Below, piece by piece: positions 34,447-42,658 of a DNA stretch of 64,000 nucleotides; the first letter of the stretch is position 1; the number at the start of each line of letters is the position of its first letter. The stretch is from UBA1660 sp964462035 (lineage in GTDB: Bacteria > Myxococcota_A > Polyangia > Polyangiales > Houyiibacteriaceae). The translations under genes and the position numbers were made by a program. The stretch lies in contig CAYXAP010000017.1 of NCBI GenBank assembly GCA_964462035.1, positions 71,223 through 135,222 on the forward strand, read 5' to 3'. A model generated the notes under the pieces. That model was not told the DNA's origin. It did no database searches and saw nothing but the letters and a program-made list of their open reading frames with translations.

Positions 34447-35619
34447 CTAGTAGCGGAGGATGGCCGCCACGGGCTCGTCGACGGGCAACGCGGTGTCGGC
34501 GACGAAGCGAAGCCGTCCGCCTCGACCCAGGACCTCGCGGGCCGCGAGGTCCATCAGCGCGTGGTCACTGCGGGCGCCGTCGTCCGGACGTTCCGTCACC
34601 GACCGTTCGGTCGGCTCCCACTCGCCGGTGACGCGCTCTCCGGGTTGGAGAAAGAGAACCTCCACCCGGCCGTCGCTCGCGGCGCGGAGCACCTGCTCGA
34701 TGTCGGCTGCAGCTTCGTCCTGGCGCATCGCTCGACCCAGAGCTTCCAGGTCCCGCTGCCGGGGCTCGGCGAAGTGTGCTTCGACGATCGAGAACGAGCG
34801 TCGGTGGAGCTCTTCCCGATCGAAGGCGTCGGGGCTACCCGAGACGCGTCCGATGATGGTCGGGTGCTCGCTCGCGCTCACGTAGAGCGCGCCCACGTAG
34901 TCGACCGCGACGACGACCAACGGCGTCCGAGCGTTCGGCAGGATGGCCCGCACCCGCTCGTCGATGACTCGGCAGTACTTCTCGAGCTCCCGCTTGCGTT
35001 CTTCGTCGCTGCCGCCTCCGTGGCCATGGAGAATCCAGCGGCCACCGTCGCTCGTGGTGGAGTGGCCCTGCGAGTGGGCCTCGGTGGTCTGGTGGCCGAG
35101 GGCGTCCTCCAGCCCGGGGAGCGTCATCATGACCTCGTCGAGCGTGTACGCGGTGGCCGAGTAGAGGGTCGGCCCCTGTTGATCGAGGCAGAGCACATAG
35201 TGGGGCCAGCTCGCGTTTCGCAGCTGCAGGAGCGGCAGCATGTGGAAGCGGTCTCCGACGAGCGTTCGCGACTCTACGGTCGCCGGGAGCCGGAACACTT
35301 CGTGCGCTCCATCGTGGAGGAAGACCGCCAACCCGTGACCCTGGTGCGCCCACCAGTCGTCGTCCGACAGCCAAGCTTGCACGGGCTCGAGGGTGCGGCG
35401 GATCGTGGACTCGTCCGCGTCCATCGAGCGGAGCGCGTCGGTCGCCTGCTGCATCGCGTTCTTGAATCGGATGCGGTTCTTCGTGATCGCGTCGCCCGCT
35501 TCGACCGTGGGTAGGTAGATCGAGACCGCGTTCGAGCCCCGATGCATCAGCAGTCGAGCCATCGTCGCGGCGTTCGGAAGGTGGAGGTTCTTCTCGTGCG
35601 GTAGTCGTGTCTCGTGCAT
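34447..35619 (-). CDS. baeRF-like (archaeo-eukaryotic release factor family) protein
   Basis: 390 residues, soluble. The N-terminal SIYLPTVEAG (near residue 32) and RIRFKNAMQQATDAL are typical of bacterial baeRF proteins, which resemble eRF1 but usually lack the peptide-release GGQ. The middle part has PLLQLRNASWPHYVLCLDQQGPTLY and the C-terminal domain has ILPNARTPLVVVAVDYVGALY. The class is linked in the literature to ribosome rescue and stress. I set the start at the ATG at 35619, with an alternative at 35670. Confidence 0.6.
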   Translation of the reverse strand: MHETRLPHEKNLHLPNAATMARLLMHRGSNAVSIYLPTVEAGDAITKNRIRFKNAMQQATDALRSMDADESTIRRTLEPVQAWLSDDDWWAHQGHGLAVFLHDGAHEVFRLPATVESRTLVGDRFHMLPLLQLRNASWPHYVLCLDQQGPTLYSATAYTLDEVMMTLPGLEDALGHQTTEAHSQGHSTTSDGGRWILHGHGGGSDEERKRELEKYCRVIDERVRAILPNARTPLVVVAVDYVGALYVSASEHPTIIGRVSGSPDAFDREELHRRSFSIVEAHFAEPRQRDLEALGRAMRQDEAAADIEQVLRAASDGRVEVLFLQPGERVTGEWEPTERSVTERPDDGARSDHALMDLAAREVLGRGGRLRFVADTALPVDEPVAAILRY

Positions 35620-35719
35620 GCCCGACGTCGTTGCAGGCACCATTCCGGCGGCATGGACACCGGCATTCACCGCAGGATCCCATGGCGCTCCGTCTCACCG
35701 ATGACGAAAACGCCTCGGT

Positions 35720-36043
35720 TCAATCGGCCGGCGCGGCCAGGGCGTCCCGACGGATCTGCCGCCGCTGGAGCGTCTGCAGCACCAGATAGGCAAGCGCGAA
35801 GCCGGCGCCGCCGAGCGCGAGGATCGGGTAGTCGCGCCCATCGAGCTGCAGGCCCCAGAGCGTCGGAACGTCGAGCTCGACGAGGATGAGCCAGAGAAGG
35901 ATCGTGCTCGTGTACACGACCGCCGAGGCGACGATCACGGGCATCAGCTTGGTGCGCACCACGAGCCAGCAGAGGGCGACGATGATCGTCGCCTGGAGCC
36001 AGAGCACGCCGAGCTCGGTGATCGGGTAGAGCGCGAAGGTCAT
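35720..36043 (-). CDS. Small integral membrane protein
   Basis: 107 residues with three likely membrane helices: ELGVLWLQATIIVALCWLVV, PVIVASAVVYTSTILLWLIL and ALGGAGFALAYLVLQTL. No family is recognised. ATG at 36043. It lies next to the repeat-protein gene on the same strand. Confidence 0.6.
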   Translation of the reverse strand: MTFALYPITELGVLWLQATIIVALCWLVVRTKLMPVIVASAVVYTSTILLWLILVELDVPTLWGLQLDGRDYPILALGGAGFALAYLVLQTLQRRQIRRDALAAPAD

Positions 36044-36135
36044 CGCGCCCGTGCGTTGCAGGGCGCGTGCCGGTTTGGGTGGGCCCGGAACCCGAGGTGG
36101 GCGAGACACCCCGCCTCACCCCGGATCCGGCGCGA

Positions 36136-36450
36136 CTACTTCTTGCCGCCCTTCGAGAACTTGTCGCCGCCCTTCGCCGGCGCTTGGCCAGCGAACTTGC
36201 CGCCACCCTTCTGGGGCGCGGCCTTTTGGGGCGCTTGCTTGGCGAACTTGTCGCCACCCTTGGCGGGCGCTTGCTTGGCGAACTTGTCGCCACCCTTGGC
36301 GGGCGCTTGCTTGGCGAACTTGTCGCCACCCTTGGCGGGCGCCTGCTTGGCGAACTTGTCCTGCGCGGGCGCCTGCTTGGCGAACTTGTCGCCACCCTTG
36401 GCGGGTGCCTGCTTGGCGAACTTGTCGCCGCCCTTGCCGTCCTTCTTCAT
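36136..36450 (-). CDS. Lys-rich protein made of tandem 12-residue repeats
   Basis: 104 residues. After a short basic start the whole protein is about eight copies of a 12-residue unit, GGDKFAKQAPAK, some truncated or altered. No structured domain is seen; it is strongly positive and probably disordered. AAGGAA before the ATG at 36450 with good spacing argues that it is translated and perhaps abundant. Possible roles are nucleic-acid or membrane binding; neither is proven. The DNA copies are nearly identical, which points to recent expansion. Confidence 0.7.
   Translation of the reverse strand: MKKDGKGGDKFAKQAPAKGGDKFAKQAPAQDKFAKQAPAKGGDKFAKQAPAKGGDKFAKQAPAKGGDKFAKQAPQKAAPQKGGGKFAGQAPAKGGDKFSKGGKK
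36140..36440. repeat. 36-bp tandem repeats inside the Lys-rich gene
   Basis: Near-identical 36-base units containing GGCGAACTTGTCGCCACCC (plus strand) recur about seven times. They encode the 12-residue units, so this is coding repeat DNA and not a CRISPR array. Confidence 0.85.
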
Positions 36451-36515
36451 GGTCTCGTTCCTTCCCCCGAGGCGTCGGGCCTCGCTCGGGAATCCTGGGG
36501 TCCGACCGTCCATTA

Positions 36516-36533
36516 CGGAAGGAAATTCTTCCG
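36516..36533. promoter_or_regulatory. CGGAAG/CTTCCG dyad between divergent genes
   Basis: CGGAAG (36516-36521) and CTTCCG (36528-36533) form a perfect dyad around GAAATT, between the minus-strand repeat-protein gene and the plus-strand EcsC-like gene. The position fits a shared regulator site. Confidence 0.4.
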
Positions 36534-36594
36534 AAGCTGGATTTCCGACCGTGGTGCACGGCGCGTCGGAACGAAGAGTGCAGTAGAATCAGGT

Positions 36595-37143
36595 ATGGGC
36601 ATGCTCTCGAACTGGATCGGGCGAAAGGTTGCGCCGGTCGACGTGGAAAAGACGAAGTCGCGCGTTCGCGAGGCGGAGGGCCAGGGCCTGGATGCCGCAG
36701 GCGTGGCAGAACGTCTCACCGAACAGCACGCGCGTCGAAGCGCCGTCCGTGGCTTCCTCACGGGGGTCCCCGGCGGTCTCTGGACGCTGCCGCTGATGGT
36801 GATCGACGTCCGGGGGGTGTGGTCGGAGCGAGCCTCGCTCGCCGCGGGTCTCCACTACGTTCAGGACCCCAGCTTCTTCGACGACCCTGGCTGGTGGAAG
36901 GAGGTCTGGCGGGCGACCTCCGCGCTGCCGTCGGGCTCCGGCGCCAAGGGGCTCGTGCGCTTCGCGGTCCAGGAGACCGTGCTCCGACGAGTCGGCAAGG
37001 CCGTGGTCCGTCGGACCGGGACCCGCTTCGTTCCCGTGCTCGGCGGAGTCGTGGGCGCCGCGTGGAACTACACCTGGGTGAAGCGCGAGGGGAGCCGCAT
37101 GCGGATTGACATCCTGGGTCCGCTGCCCGATGTGAAGTCCTGA
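36595..37143 (+). CDS. EcsC-like family protein
   Basis: 182 residues. RRSAVRGFLTGVPGGLWTLPLMVIDV near residue 50 and RFVPVLGGVVGAAWNYTWVKREGSRMR near 143-168 match the two conserved blocks of EcsC proteins. EcsC is linked with membrane association and ABC export in Bacillus; the role in Myxococcota is unknown. ATG at 36595. It is followed 62 bases later by the sigma-54 activator. Confidence 0.55.
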   Translation: MGMLSNWIGRKVAPVDVEKTKSRVREAEGQGLDAAGVAERLTEQHARRSAVRGFLTGVPGGLWTLPLMVIDVRGVWSERASLAAGLHYVQDPSFFDDPGWWKEVWRATSALPSGSGAKGLVRFAVQETVLRRVGKAVVRRTGTRFVPVLGGVVGAAWNYTWVKREGSRMRIDILGPLPDVKS

Positions 37144-37205
37144 TCTGAGGCAGAGTCCGATCACCGGCTCACCTGGATCCTCAACCCCAGAGGTTCATAC
37201 ATCCC

Positions 37206-38633
37206 GTGGACAGCCTAGACATTCGCGCCACCGTGCTGGTGGTCGACGACGAGAAATCCATCCTCGACCTCGCAAGCGCCGCGCTGGAGCGAGCCGGTCA
37301 CGACGTGAAGTGCGAGATGACCATGACGGACGCCCTGCGGCACGTCCGCTCGTCGGACCTGGACGTCGTGCTCACGGACCTGCGGATCGGTGACGAGGAC
37401 GGTCTCGAGCTCTGCGAACAGGCGATTGCGCTGCGACCCGACATCCCGGTGGTCGTGATGACCGGCTACAGCACCATCGAGGCGGCCATCGGCGCGCTTC
37501 GGGCCGGGGCGTACGACTTCATCACCAAGCCGCTGGAGCCGGAAGCGCTCGAGGCCGCGGTGCGCCGCGCCGCCGAGCACCGCGCGCTGACCAAGGAGAT
37601 CGACCGGCTCCGTCGCCAGGTCGAGGGGCCGATCACCGACTTCGGCATGGTCGGTCGCAGCCCGGCGATGCGTCGCGTCTTCGATCTGATCGACCGCATC
37701 GGCGATTCGGACGCCACCGTCCTGATCACGGGTGAGAGCGGCACCGGCAAGGAGCTGGTCGCCAAGGCGCTCCACAAGCAGAGCCGGCGTGGCGGGCCCT
37801 TCGTCGCGATCAACTGCGCGGCCATGCCGGCGCAGCTGCTCGAGAGCGAGCTCTTCGGTCACGTGAAGGGAGCGTTCACCGATGCGAAGCGTTCGCGTGA
37901 CGGGCTCTTCGTGGAGGCCCATGGCGGCACCCTCTTCCTCGACGAGATCGGCGAGATGGACATGGAGATGCAGCCGAAGCTCCTCCGTGCCCTCCAGGAG
38001 CGGAAGGCGCGCCCGGTCGGCGCGGGGCAGGAGCGAGAGTTCGACACGCGCATCGTGGCGGCGACCAACCGGGACCTCGAGGACGACGTCCAGGAGGGTC
38101 GCTTCCGAGAAGACCTCTTCTACCGCGTGAACGTGGTCGGGATTCAGCTGCCCCCGCTTCGCGCTCGGGGTCATGACGTGCTCCGCCTGGGTCAGGTCTT
38201 CGTGAAGCAGTTCGCCGAGAATACCGGCCGCAACGTCACGGGGATCAGTCAGCCCGCCGCCGAGCGGCTCCTGGAGTACGACTGGCCCGGCAACGTCCGT
38301 GAGCTGGAGAACTGCATCGAGCGCGCCGTGACCCTGGCGCGCTTCGAGGAACTCACGGTCGAGGACCTGCCCGAGCGGATCCGGAAGTACCAGAGCTCCC
38401 GGGTGATCATCGACACCCAGGATCCGGACGAGATGCCCTCGCTGGAGACCCTCGAGCGACGCTACGTCCATCGAGTGCTGAAGGTCGTCGGCGGGAACAA
38501 GACCCAGGCCGCGAAGGTGCTCGGGGTGGACCGCCGCACTCTGTATCGGAAGCTCGAGCGCTGGGAGAAGCAGGATCAGACCGAGCTGGACGAGCAACGG
38601 GCGAAGGAGACCATCGCCGCCCTCGAGGACTGA
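37206..38633 (+). CDS. NtrC-family response regulator with GAFTDA loop
   Basis: 475 residues, GTG start. The receiver has Asp14-Asp15 and phospho-acceptor Asp58. The AAA+ domain has Walker A GESGTGKE (176-183), and the sigma-54 contact loop reads GAFTDA (222-227) instead of GAFTGA. Walker B is GTLFLDEI. The C-terminal Fis-type HTH (KTQAAKVLGVDRRTLYRKLERW) is intact. This G-to-D loop variant occurs in some NtrC-like groups, so it may still open sigma-54 promoters or may have another task. A terminator follows at 38637-38665. Confidence 0.92.
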   Translation: MDSLDIRATVLVVDDEKSILDLASAALERAGHDVKCEMTMTDALRHVRSSDLDVVLTDLRIGDEDGLELCEQAIALRPDIPVVVMTGYSTIEAAIGALRAGAYDFITKPLEPEALEAAVRRAAEHRALTKEIDRLRRQVEGPITDFGMVGRSPAMRRVFDLIDRIGDSDATVLITGESGTGKELVAKALHKQSRRGGPFVAINCAAMPAQLLESELFGHVKGAFTDAKRSRDGLFVEAHGGTLFLDEIGEMDMEMQPKLLRALQERKARPVGAGQEREFDTRIVAATNRDLEDDVQEGRFREDLFYRVNVVGIQLPPLRARGHDVLRLGQVFVKQFAENTGRNVTGISQPAAERLLEYDWPGNVRELENCIERAVTLARFEELTVEDLPERIRKYQSSRVIIDTQDPDEMPSLETLERRYVHRVLKVVGGNKTQAAKVLGVDRRTLYRKLERWEKQDQTELDEQRAKETIAALED

Positions 38634-38636
38634 ACC

Positions 38637-38665
38637 GCCCGTTTTCGCGGGCTTCCGTCTTTTTT
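38637..38665 (+). terminator. Intrinsic terminator after the GAFTDA regulator
   Basis: GCCCG (38637-38641) and CGGGC (38648-38652) pair around TTTTCG, and six T follow at 38660-38665. Confidence 0.65.
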
Positions 38666-38741
38666 CGGGCCCCCTAGATCCTTTCGGATCCCCGCTCGTC
38701 TCGAACCCTCACGGCGCATCGAGCGCCAGGAGGAGATTCGA

Positions 38742-40127
38742 ATGCGAAAGGCGATGTTCTTGGCGATGGCCGCGGCCCTGGGCTGCGGCGGCGGAGTCGA
38801 CACGGTAGAGGCGCAGACGACGCGCGTGACCGTCTCGAGCTCCGGGGGGGAAGGCGGCACGAACGCCTGGATCGGCGGGTCGCCGGTACGAACTCGGGTC
38901 GTGGTCGGCGCCGACGGCGAGACCTACGTGGGCGTCTGGATCGACGCCCCCGACGCCCCGGGTCGCCAGGAGCGTCCTCCAATGGCGCTCAGCCTGGTGG
39001 TCGACACCAGTGGCTCGATGAGCGGTGACAAGATCCAGAATGCCCGCATCGCGGCGTCCAGTCTTCTCGAGAGTCTCCAGGACGGGGACATCGTCTCCAT
39101 CTACTCCTTCGACAACGGCGTCCGCGAGATCGCGGCGCCGACGACCGTGTCCACGAACACCCGCGGCACGCTGATGCAGTCGGTGCAGTACCTCCACGCG
39201 GGTGGCGGCACCAACATGTACGGCGGTGTCCAGGTCGGCGTGAACCGGCTGGCCAGCACCCCGGCGACCCACACCGTCCGCCGACTGGTGCTCATCAGCG
39301 ACGGCCACGCGAACATCGGGCCCTCGGACCCGTACTCGCTCGGGAACCTCGCCGGCAACGCCACCGAGTACGGCGTGCAGGTCACGGGTATCGGCGTCGG
39401 CCTCGACTACGACGAGAACACCCTCGGCGCGCTCGCGGTGCGCAGCTCCGGCCGCCTCTACCATCTCGAGCAGCCCCACCAGATGGCGCAGATTCTCCAG
39501 CAGGAGGTCCAGCTCCTCGCCTCGACGGTGGCGACCGACGCCATCATCGAGATCAACCCCGGCCCCGGCGTGACCATCCTCGAGGGGGTCACCACCGGCG
39601 CCGAGATCTCCGACGGTCGTCTCCGCGTGCCGCTCGGGAGCGTCTACGCGGGTCAGCAGCGCGAGATCCTCTTCCGCGCTCGGGTGACGGCCAGCCGTAC
39701 CGGCAACCGCAACCTCGCCACCGCGCGCTTCGTCTACCGCACTCCGGACGACGACCACGAGCGGCGCACCCAGGAGGTCGCCATCGGCTACGAGGTCACT
39801 CGTGACCAGGTCGCCGCGCAGGGCAGCGCCCAGCCGCGGGTCCAGGCGATGGTCGCCAACTACCGCGCCGCCGAGGCGCAGCGCCAGGCGGCGGTCGCGC
39901 TCAACGCCGGTAACCGCGCCGAGGCCGAGCGTCAGTTCGAGTTCGCCGAGGACGCGCTGGTGGAGGGTGCGATGGCCGCGCCGGCCGCCCAGCGCGAGGT
40001 CATGCAGCAGCGCCTCGACCGCGTGCGCTCGAACCGGGGCCGCGCTCGCCGGGCGACCACCCCGGCGGCCGCCCGCGGTGCTGCGCTCGAGAGCTACGAC
40101 GCCGCCATGGAGGCCGAAGGCTACTGA
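38742..40127 (+). CDS. VWA-domain lipoprotein
   Basis: 461 residues. The signal AMAAALGC gives a lipobox near residue 15. A von Willebrand factor A domain spans about residues 80-260: DTSGSMS is the MIDAS motif (DxSxS), with GGGTNMYGG and LVLISDGHANIG as the later metal-contacting parts. A beta-rich and then helical Ala/Arg-rich C-terminal region follows. AGGAGG lies 9 bases before the ATG at 38742. It probably acts in surface adhesion or protein assembly. Two terminators follow. Confidence 0.88.
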   Translation: MRKAMFLAMAAALGCGGGVDTVEAQTTRVTVSSSGGEGGTNAWIGGSPVRTRVVVGADGETYVGVWIDAPDAPGRQERPPMALSLVVDTSGSMSGDKIQNARIAASSLLESLQDGDIVSIYSFDNGVREIAAPTTVSTNTRGTLMQSVQYLHAGGGTNMYGGVQVGVNRLASTPATHTVRRLVLISDGHANIGPSDPYSLGNLAGNATEYGVQVTGIGVGLDYDENTLGALAVRSSGRLYHLEQPHQMAQILQQEVQLLASTVATDAIIEINPGPGVTILEGVTTGAEISDGRLRVPLGSVYAGQQREILFRARVTASRTGNRNLATARFVYRTPDDDHERRTQEVAIGYEVTRDQVAAQGSAQPRVQAMVANYRAAEAQRQAAVALNAGNRAEAERQFEFAEDALVEGAMAAPAAQREVMQQRLDRVRSNRGRARRATTPAAARGAALESYDAAMEAEGY

Positions 40128-40136
40128 CCGGAGCAG

Positions 40137-40213
40137 GGCGGCGGAGTCTCCTCCCCGCCGCCGTTTGGTTCTCGCGGCCGTCACCGACTCCGGTGGCGGC
40201 CGCGAGTCTTTTT
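40137..40213. terminator. Tandem intrinsic terminators after the VWA gene
   Basis: A first stem, GGCGGCGG (40137-40144) with CCGCCGCC (40155-40162), is followed by a stronger one: CTCGCGGCCG (40171-40180) with CGGCCGCGAG (40197-40206), an inner CACCG/CGGTG stem, then TCTTTTT. The second can also serve the convergent gene at 40221. Confidence 0.82.
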
Positions 40214-40220
40214 GGGGGAC

Positions 40221-41186
40221 TCAGCCGCGGCCGTGCGGGTCGTCGTACCAGCTCAGGTCGGGCCCCAGGGCGACGAAGCGGCGCGGGTTCACCGAGGGAT
40301 GGCTTCGGTAGTAGTGCTCCTTGATGTGGCGCAGGTTCACCGTCTCCTTCACGCCCGGGTGCTGGTAGACGTCACGCAGGAAGCCCGAGAGGTTCGGATA
40401 CTGCCGGATCAGTCGTCCGTTGCACTTGAAGTGCACGTAGTAGACCGGGTCGAAGCGGACGAGGGTGGTGAACATCGCGATGTCCGCCTCGGTGAGCTGG
40501 TCGCCACAGACGAAGCGCTGCTGGCCGAGCACGCCCTCCCAGTGGTCGAGCTCCGTGAAGAGCTCGCCGAACGCCTGCGCGTAGGCGTCCTGGGTGCCCG
40601 CGAAACCGCAGCGGTACACGCCGTTGTTGAGCGGCTCGTAGAAGCGGTCCATGGCCGCGTCGATCGTGTCGCGGAGCGGCTCGGGGCTGAGGTCGAGCTC
40701 CCCGTGGCCGAGACTCCGCATCACGGTGGCGAACATCCGGAGGATCTCGCGGCTCTCGTTGTTCACGATGGTGCCCGTCTCTCGATCCCAGAGCGCCGGC
40801 ACCGTGACACGGCCACTGAAGTCCGGCTTCGCGGCGGCGTACACCTGGTGGAGCTTCGTCGCCTGGTGAATCGGATCGCCGGTCGCGTCCGGGTCGTCGT
40901 CCGGACGGATCTCCCACCCCTCATCGCCCATGTAGGGGTGGACGACCGTGACCGATACGGCCTCCTCGAGACCGAGGAGCGAGCGCGCGATCAGCGTTCG
41001 ATGCGCCCACGGACAGGCATACGAGACGTAGAGGTGGTAGCGGCCCGCGGCTGGTTGGAAGCGAGCACCGGGGGCGTCCTCGATCCAGTCGCGGAACTGG
41101 CTCTTCTGCCGGCGGAACTCACCGCCTTCGCCCTTCTCCCACTGGTCTTGGGTGACCCACTCGCCGTTCGTCAGGAATCCACTCAT
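40221..41186 (-). CDS. S-glutathionyl-(hydro)quinone reductase (ECM4/YqjG-like GST)
   Basis: 321 residues of the omega-like glutathione transferase group. YVSYACPWAHR near residue 50 carries the catalytic Cys. DPVYYVHFKCNGRLI and YRSHPSVNPRRFVALGPD near the end are the typical blocks of the YqjG/ECM4 family. These enzymes reduce glutathionyl-hydroquinones; the exact substrate here is unknown. The ATG at 41186 is used, with an upstream Arg-rich extension judged non-coding. Confidence 0.9.
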   Translation of the reverse strand: MSGFLTNGEWVTQDQWEKGEGGEFRRQKSQFRDWIEDAPGARFQPAAGRYHLYVSYACPWAHRTLIARSLLGLEEAVSVTVVHPYMGDEGWEIRPDDDPDATGDPIHQATKLHQVYAAAKPDFSGRVTVPALWDRETGTIVNNESREILRMFATVMRSLGHGELDLSPEPLRDTIDAAMDRFYEPLNNGVYRCGFAGTQDAYAQAFGELFTELDHWEGVLGQQRFVCGDQLTEADIAMFTTLVRFDPVYYVHFKCNGRLIRQYPNLSGFLRDVYQHPGVKETVNLRHIKEHYYRSHPSVNPRRFVALGPDLSWYDDPHGRG

Positions 41187-41239
41187 CGCTGCTTCTCCAC
41201 TCGGTCCACGTCTTCGTCGACGGGACCCAGCGTGCAGCA

Positions 41240-41716
41240 TTACCCGGGATCGCTGGGGCGGTCGCGCAACGCTGCGTTGCGCTCACTCGACTCGGGCGGG
41301 TCCTCGACGACCCGCAGCGCGCCCCGGTCGACCGGCGGCCCAGCCATCTGCCAGGCGAGCCAATCCCACCCGAGCCGCTGACCCAGGTTGCGTGGTCGCC
41401 GGTCGGGCCCGGCGAGCCAACGGAGCTTGGCGAAGCGAGAGGCGAAGAAGACGTTCCGCAGTCGCTGCTCCAGGTCGTCCCCCAGTCCCCGTCCGACGAG
41501 GCGCGTGCTCCCGCCTTGGCGTACCGCTCGCAGCTGGCCGGTTGCACCCGACTGCCGAAGGATGACGCTCAGCTCCCGTTCGAGCTCCCGGGGGAGCTTG
41601 CCGCGGAGCAACAACACTCGACCGTTCCGCGCGCTCAGCACGAAGAGCTCGTTGGCACGGGAGAGGACGAGTGCGACGAGAGCCAGGCCGACCAGCAGGA
41701 GCAGGAGCAGGGGCAC
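41240..41716 (-). CDS. DUF3634-like membrane-anchored protein
   Basis: 158 residues. A single N-terminal membrane segment (LLLLLLVGLALVALVL) is followed by ANELFVLSARNGRVLLLRGKLP, which is the DUF3634 core. The tail is Arg and Pro rich. The function of the family is not known. It lies upstream of the GST gene on the same strand. Confidence 0.55.
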   Translation of the reverse strand: MPLLLLLLVGLALVALVLSRANELFVLSARNGRVLLLRGKLPRELERELSVILRQSGATGQLRAVRQGGSTRLVGRGLGDDLEQRLRNVFFASRFAKLRWLAGPDRRPRNLGQRLGWDWLAWQMAGPPVDRGALRVVEDPPESSERNAALRDRPSDPG

Positions 41717-41805
41717 GGCCGCAGTCTCCCCGCCAGAGGCCGCTCACGCCACCGCTCGGTCGCTTCCCCCTCCCGATCCGCCTCCCGGCATGGCACTCTT
41801 GTGGG

Positions 41806-42603
41806 GTGCTCGTATGCGTCGATGGAGATCACCTCGCCTTCGACGACGGCTACCTGACCGGCTTCGGTCTCGCCCGGCACGACGCCTTCTGCCGATCGGT
41901 CGACGAGTTCGCGGCCTTCCTCGAGCGTCGCGGCAAGGTCTCGCCCCGGCTCTGGCGGCGTCCGGCCCAGGAGATCGTCCGCTCGCTGTTCAAGGTGCGC
42001 TTCCCGATCGCCGACCTCCGTTCGCTCACCGCCACCCGCTGGCCGGCGATGCAGGTGCGCTGGCACGTGGGCAAGCGCCGGGTCGACGAGCGTTCGTTCG
42101 GCTCGGCCTGGTCGCCGCGCGACACCTGGGCGCCGACGCCGGATCTGGTGGCGGCCGAGGGGGTCTTCGAGTCGCTGCTGAGCTACGCCCGTGGCGCGGG
42201 CTGGCCGGTGCGCGAGGGTGGTTGGTGGCGGGAGCCGCTCGTGCCCTGGGAGCCGGTCGCGCACATGCCGCACGACGGCCACGTCTACCGCTCGCGGAGC
42301 GAGATCGTGCTCGCCTACCAGCAGGGCGTGCGCGGCTGGCCGCGGGTTTTCGCCCGGATGCGGGGCCACCCGATCGAGGCGGTGCCCCACCAGGTCGCGT
42401 TGACCGCGGACCACGTCTACGGCCGCTTCGACGATCACGTCGCGCGGCTGCCGCGGGGATCGATCCGCGGTCAGCGGCTGCTCGACGGCGTTCGGGTGTT
42501 CCTCTTCGGTCGGCGGACCAGCCTGGTGCTCCCCGACGAGGAGCGCTCACCGGTGCTGACCTGGCTGGAACGCCAGCTCCCGCAGGTCGCGCGCGCGACC
42601 TGA
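41806..42603 (+). CDS. Hypothetical protein of unknown function
   Basis: 265 residues, soluble, Trp and Arg rich, GTG start at 41806. No hydrophobic segment. Sequence such as LVCVDGDHLAFDDGYLTGFGLARHD at the N-terminus and HMPHDGHVYRSRSEIVLAYQQG in the middle is not recognised. Coding bias supports a real gene. It precedes argE by 55 bases on the same strand. Confidence 0.65.
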   Translation: MLVCVDGDHLAFDDGYLTGFGLARHDAFCRSVDEFAAFLERRGKVSPRLWRRPAQEIVRSLFKVRFPIADLRSLTATRWPAMQVRWHVGKRRVDERSFGSAWSPRDTWAPTPDLVAAEGVFESLLSYARGAGWPVREGGWWREPLVPWEPVAHMPHDGHVYRSRSEIVLAYQQGVRGWPRVFARMRGHPIEAVPHQVALTADHVYGRFDDHVARLPRGSIRGQRLLDGVRVFLFGRRTSLVLPDEERSPVLTWLERQLPQVARAT

Positions 42604-42658
42604 GCAGGGTCGGGCTTCGTTCGCGGCGGTCGGCTGCCCTGCTATGGTCCGGCCCGCC

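Noticed and set aside
36140..36440. CRISPR array
   Set aside because: The 36-base units are contiguous with no spacers and code in frame for 12-residue protein repeats.
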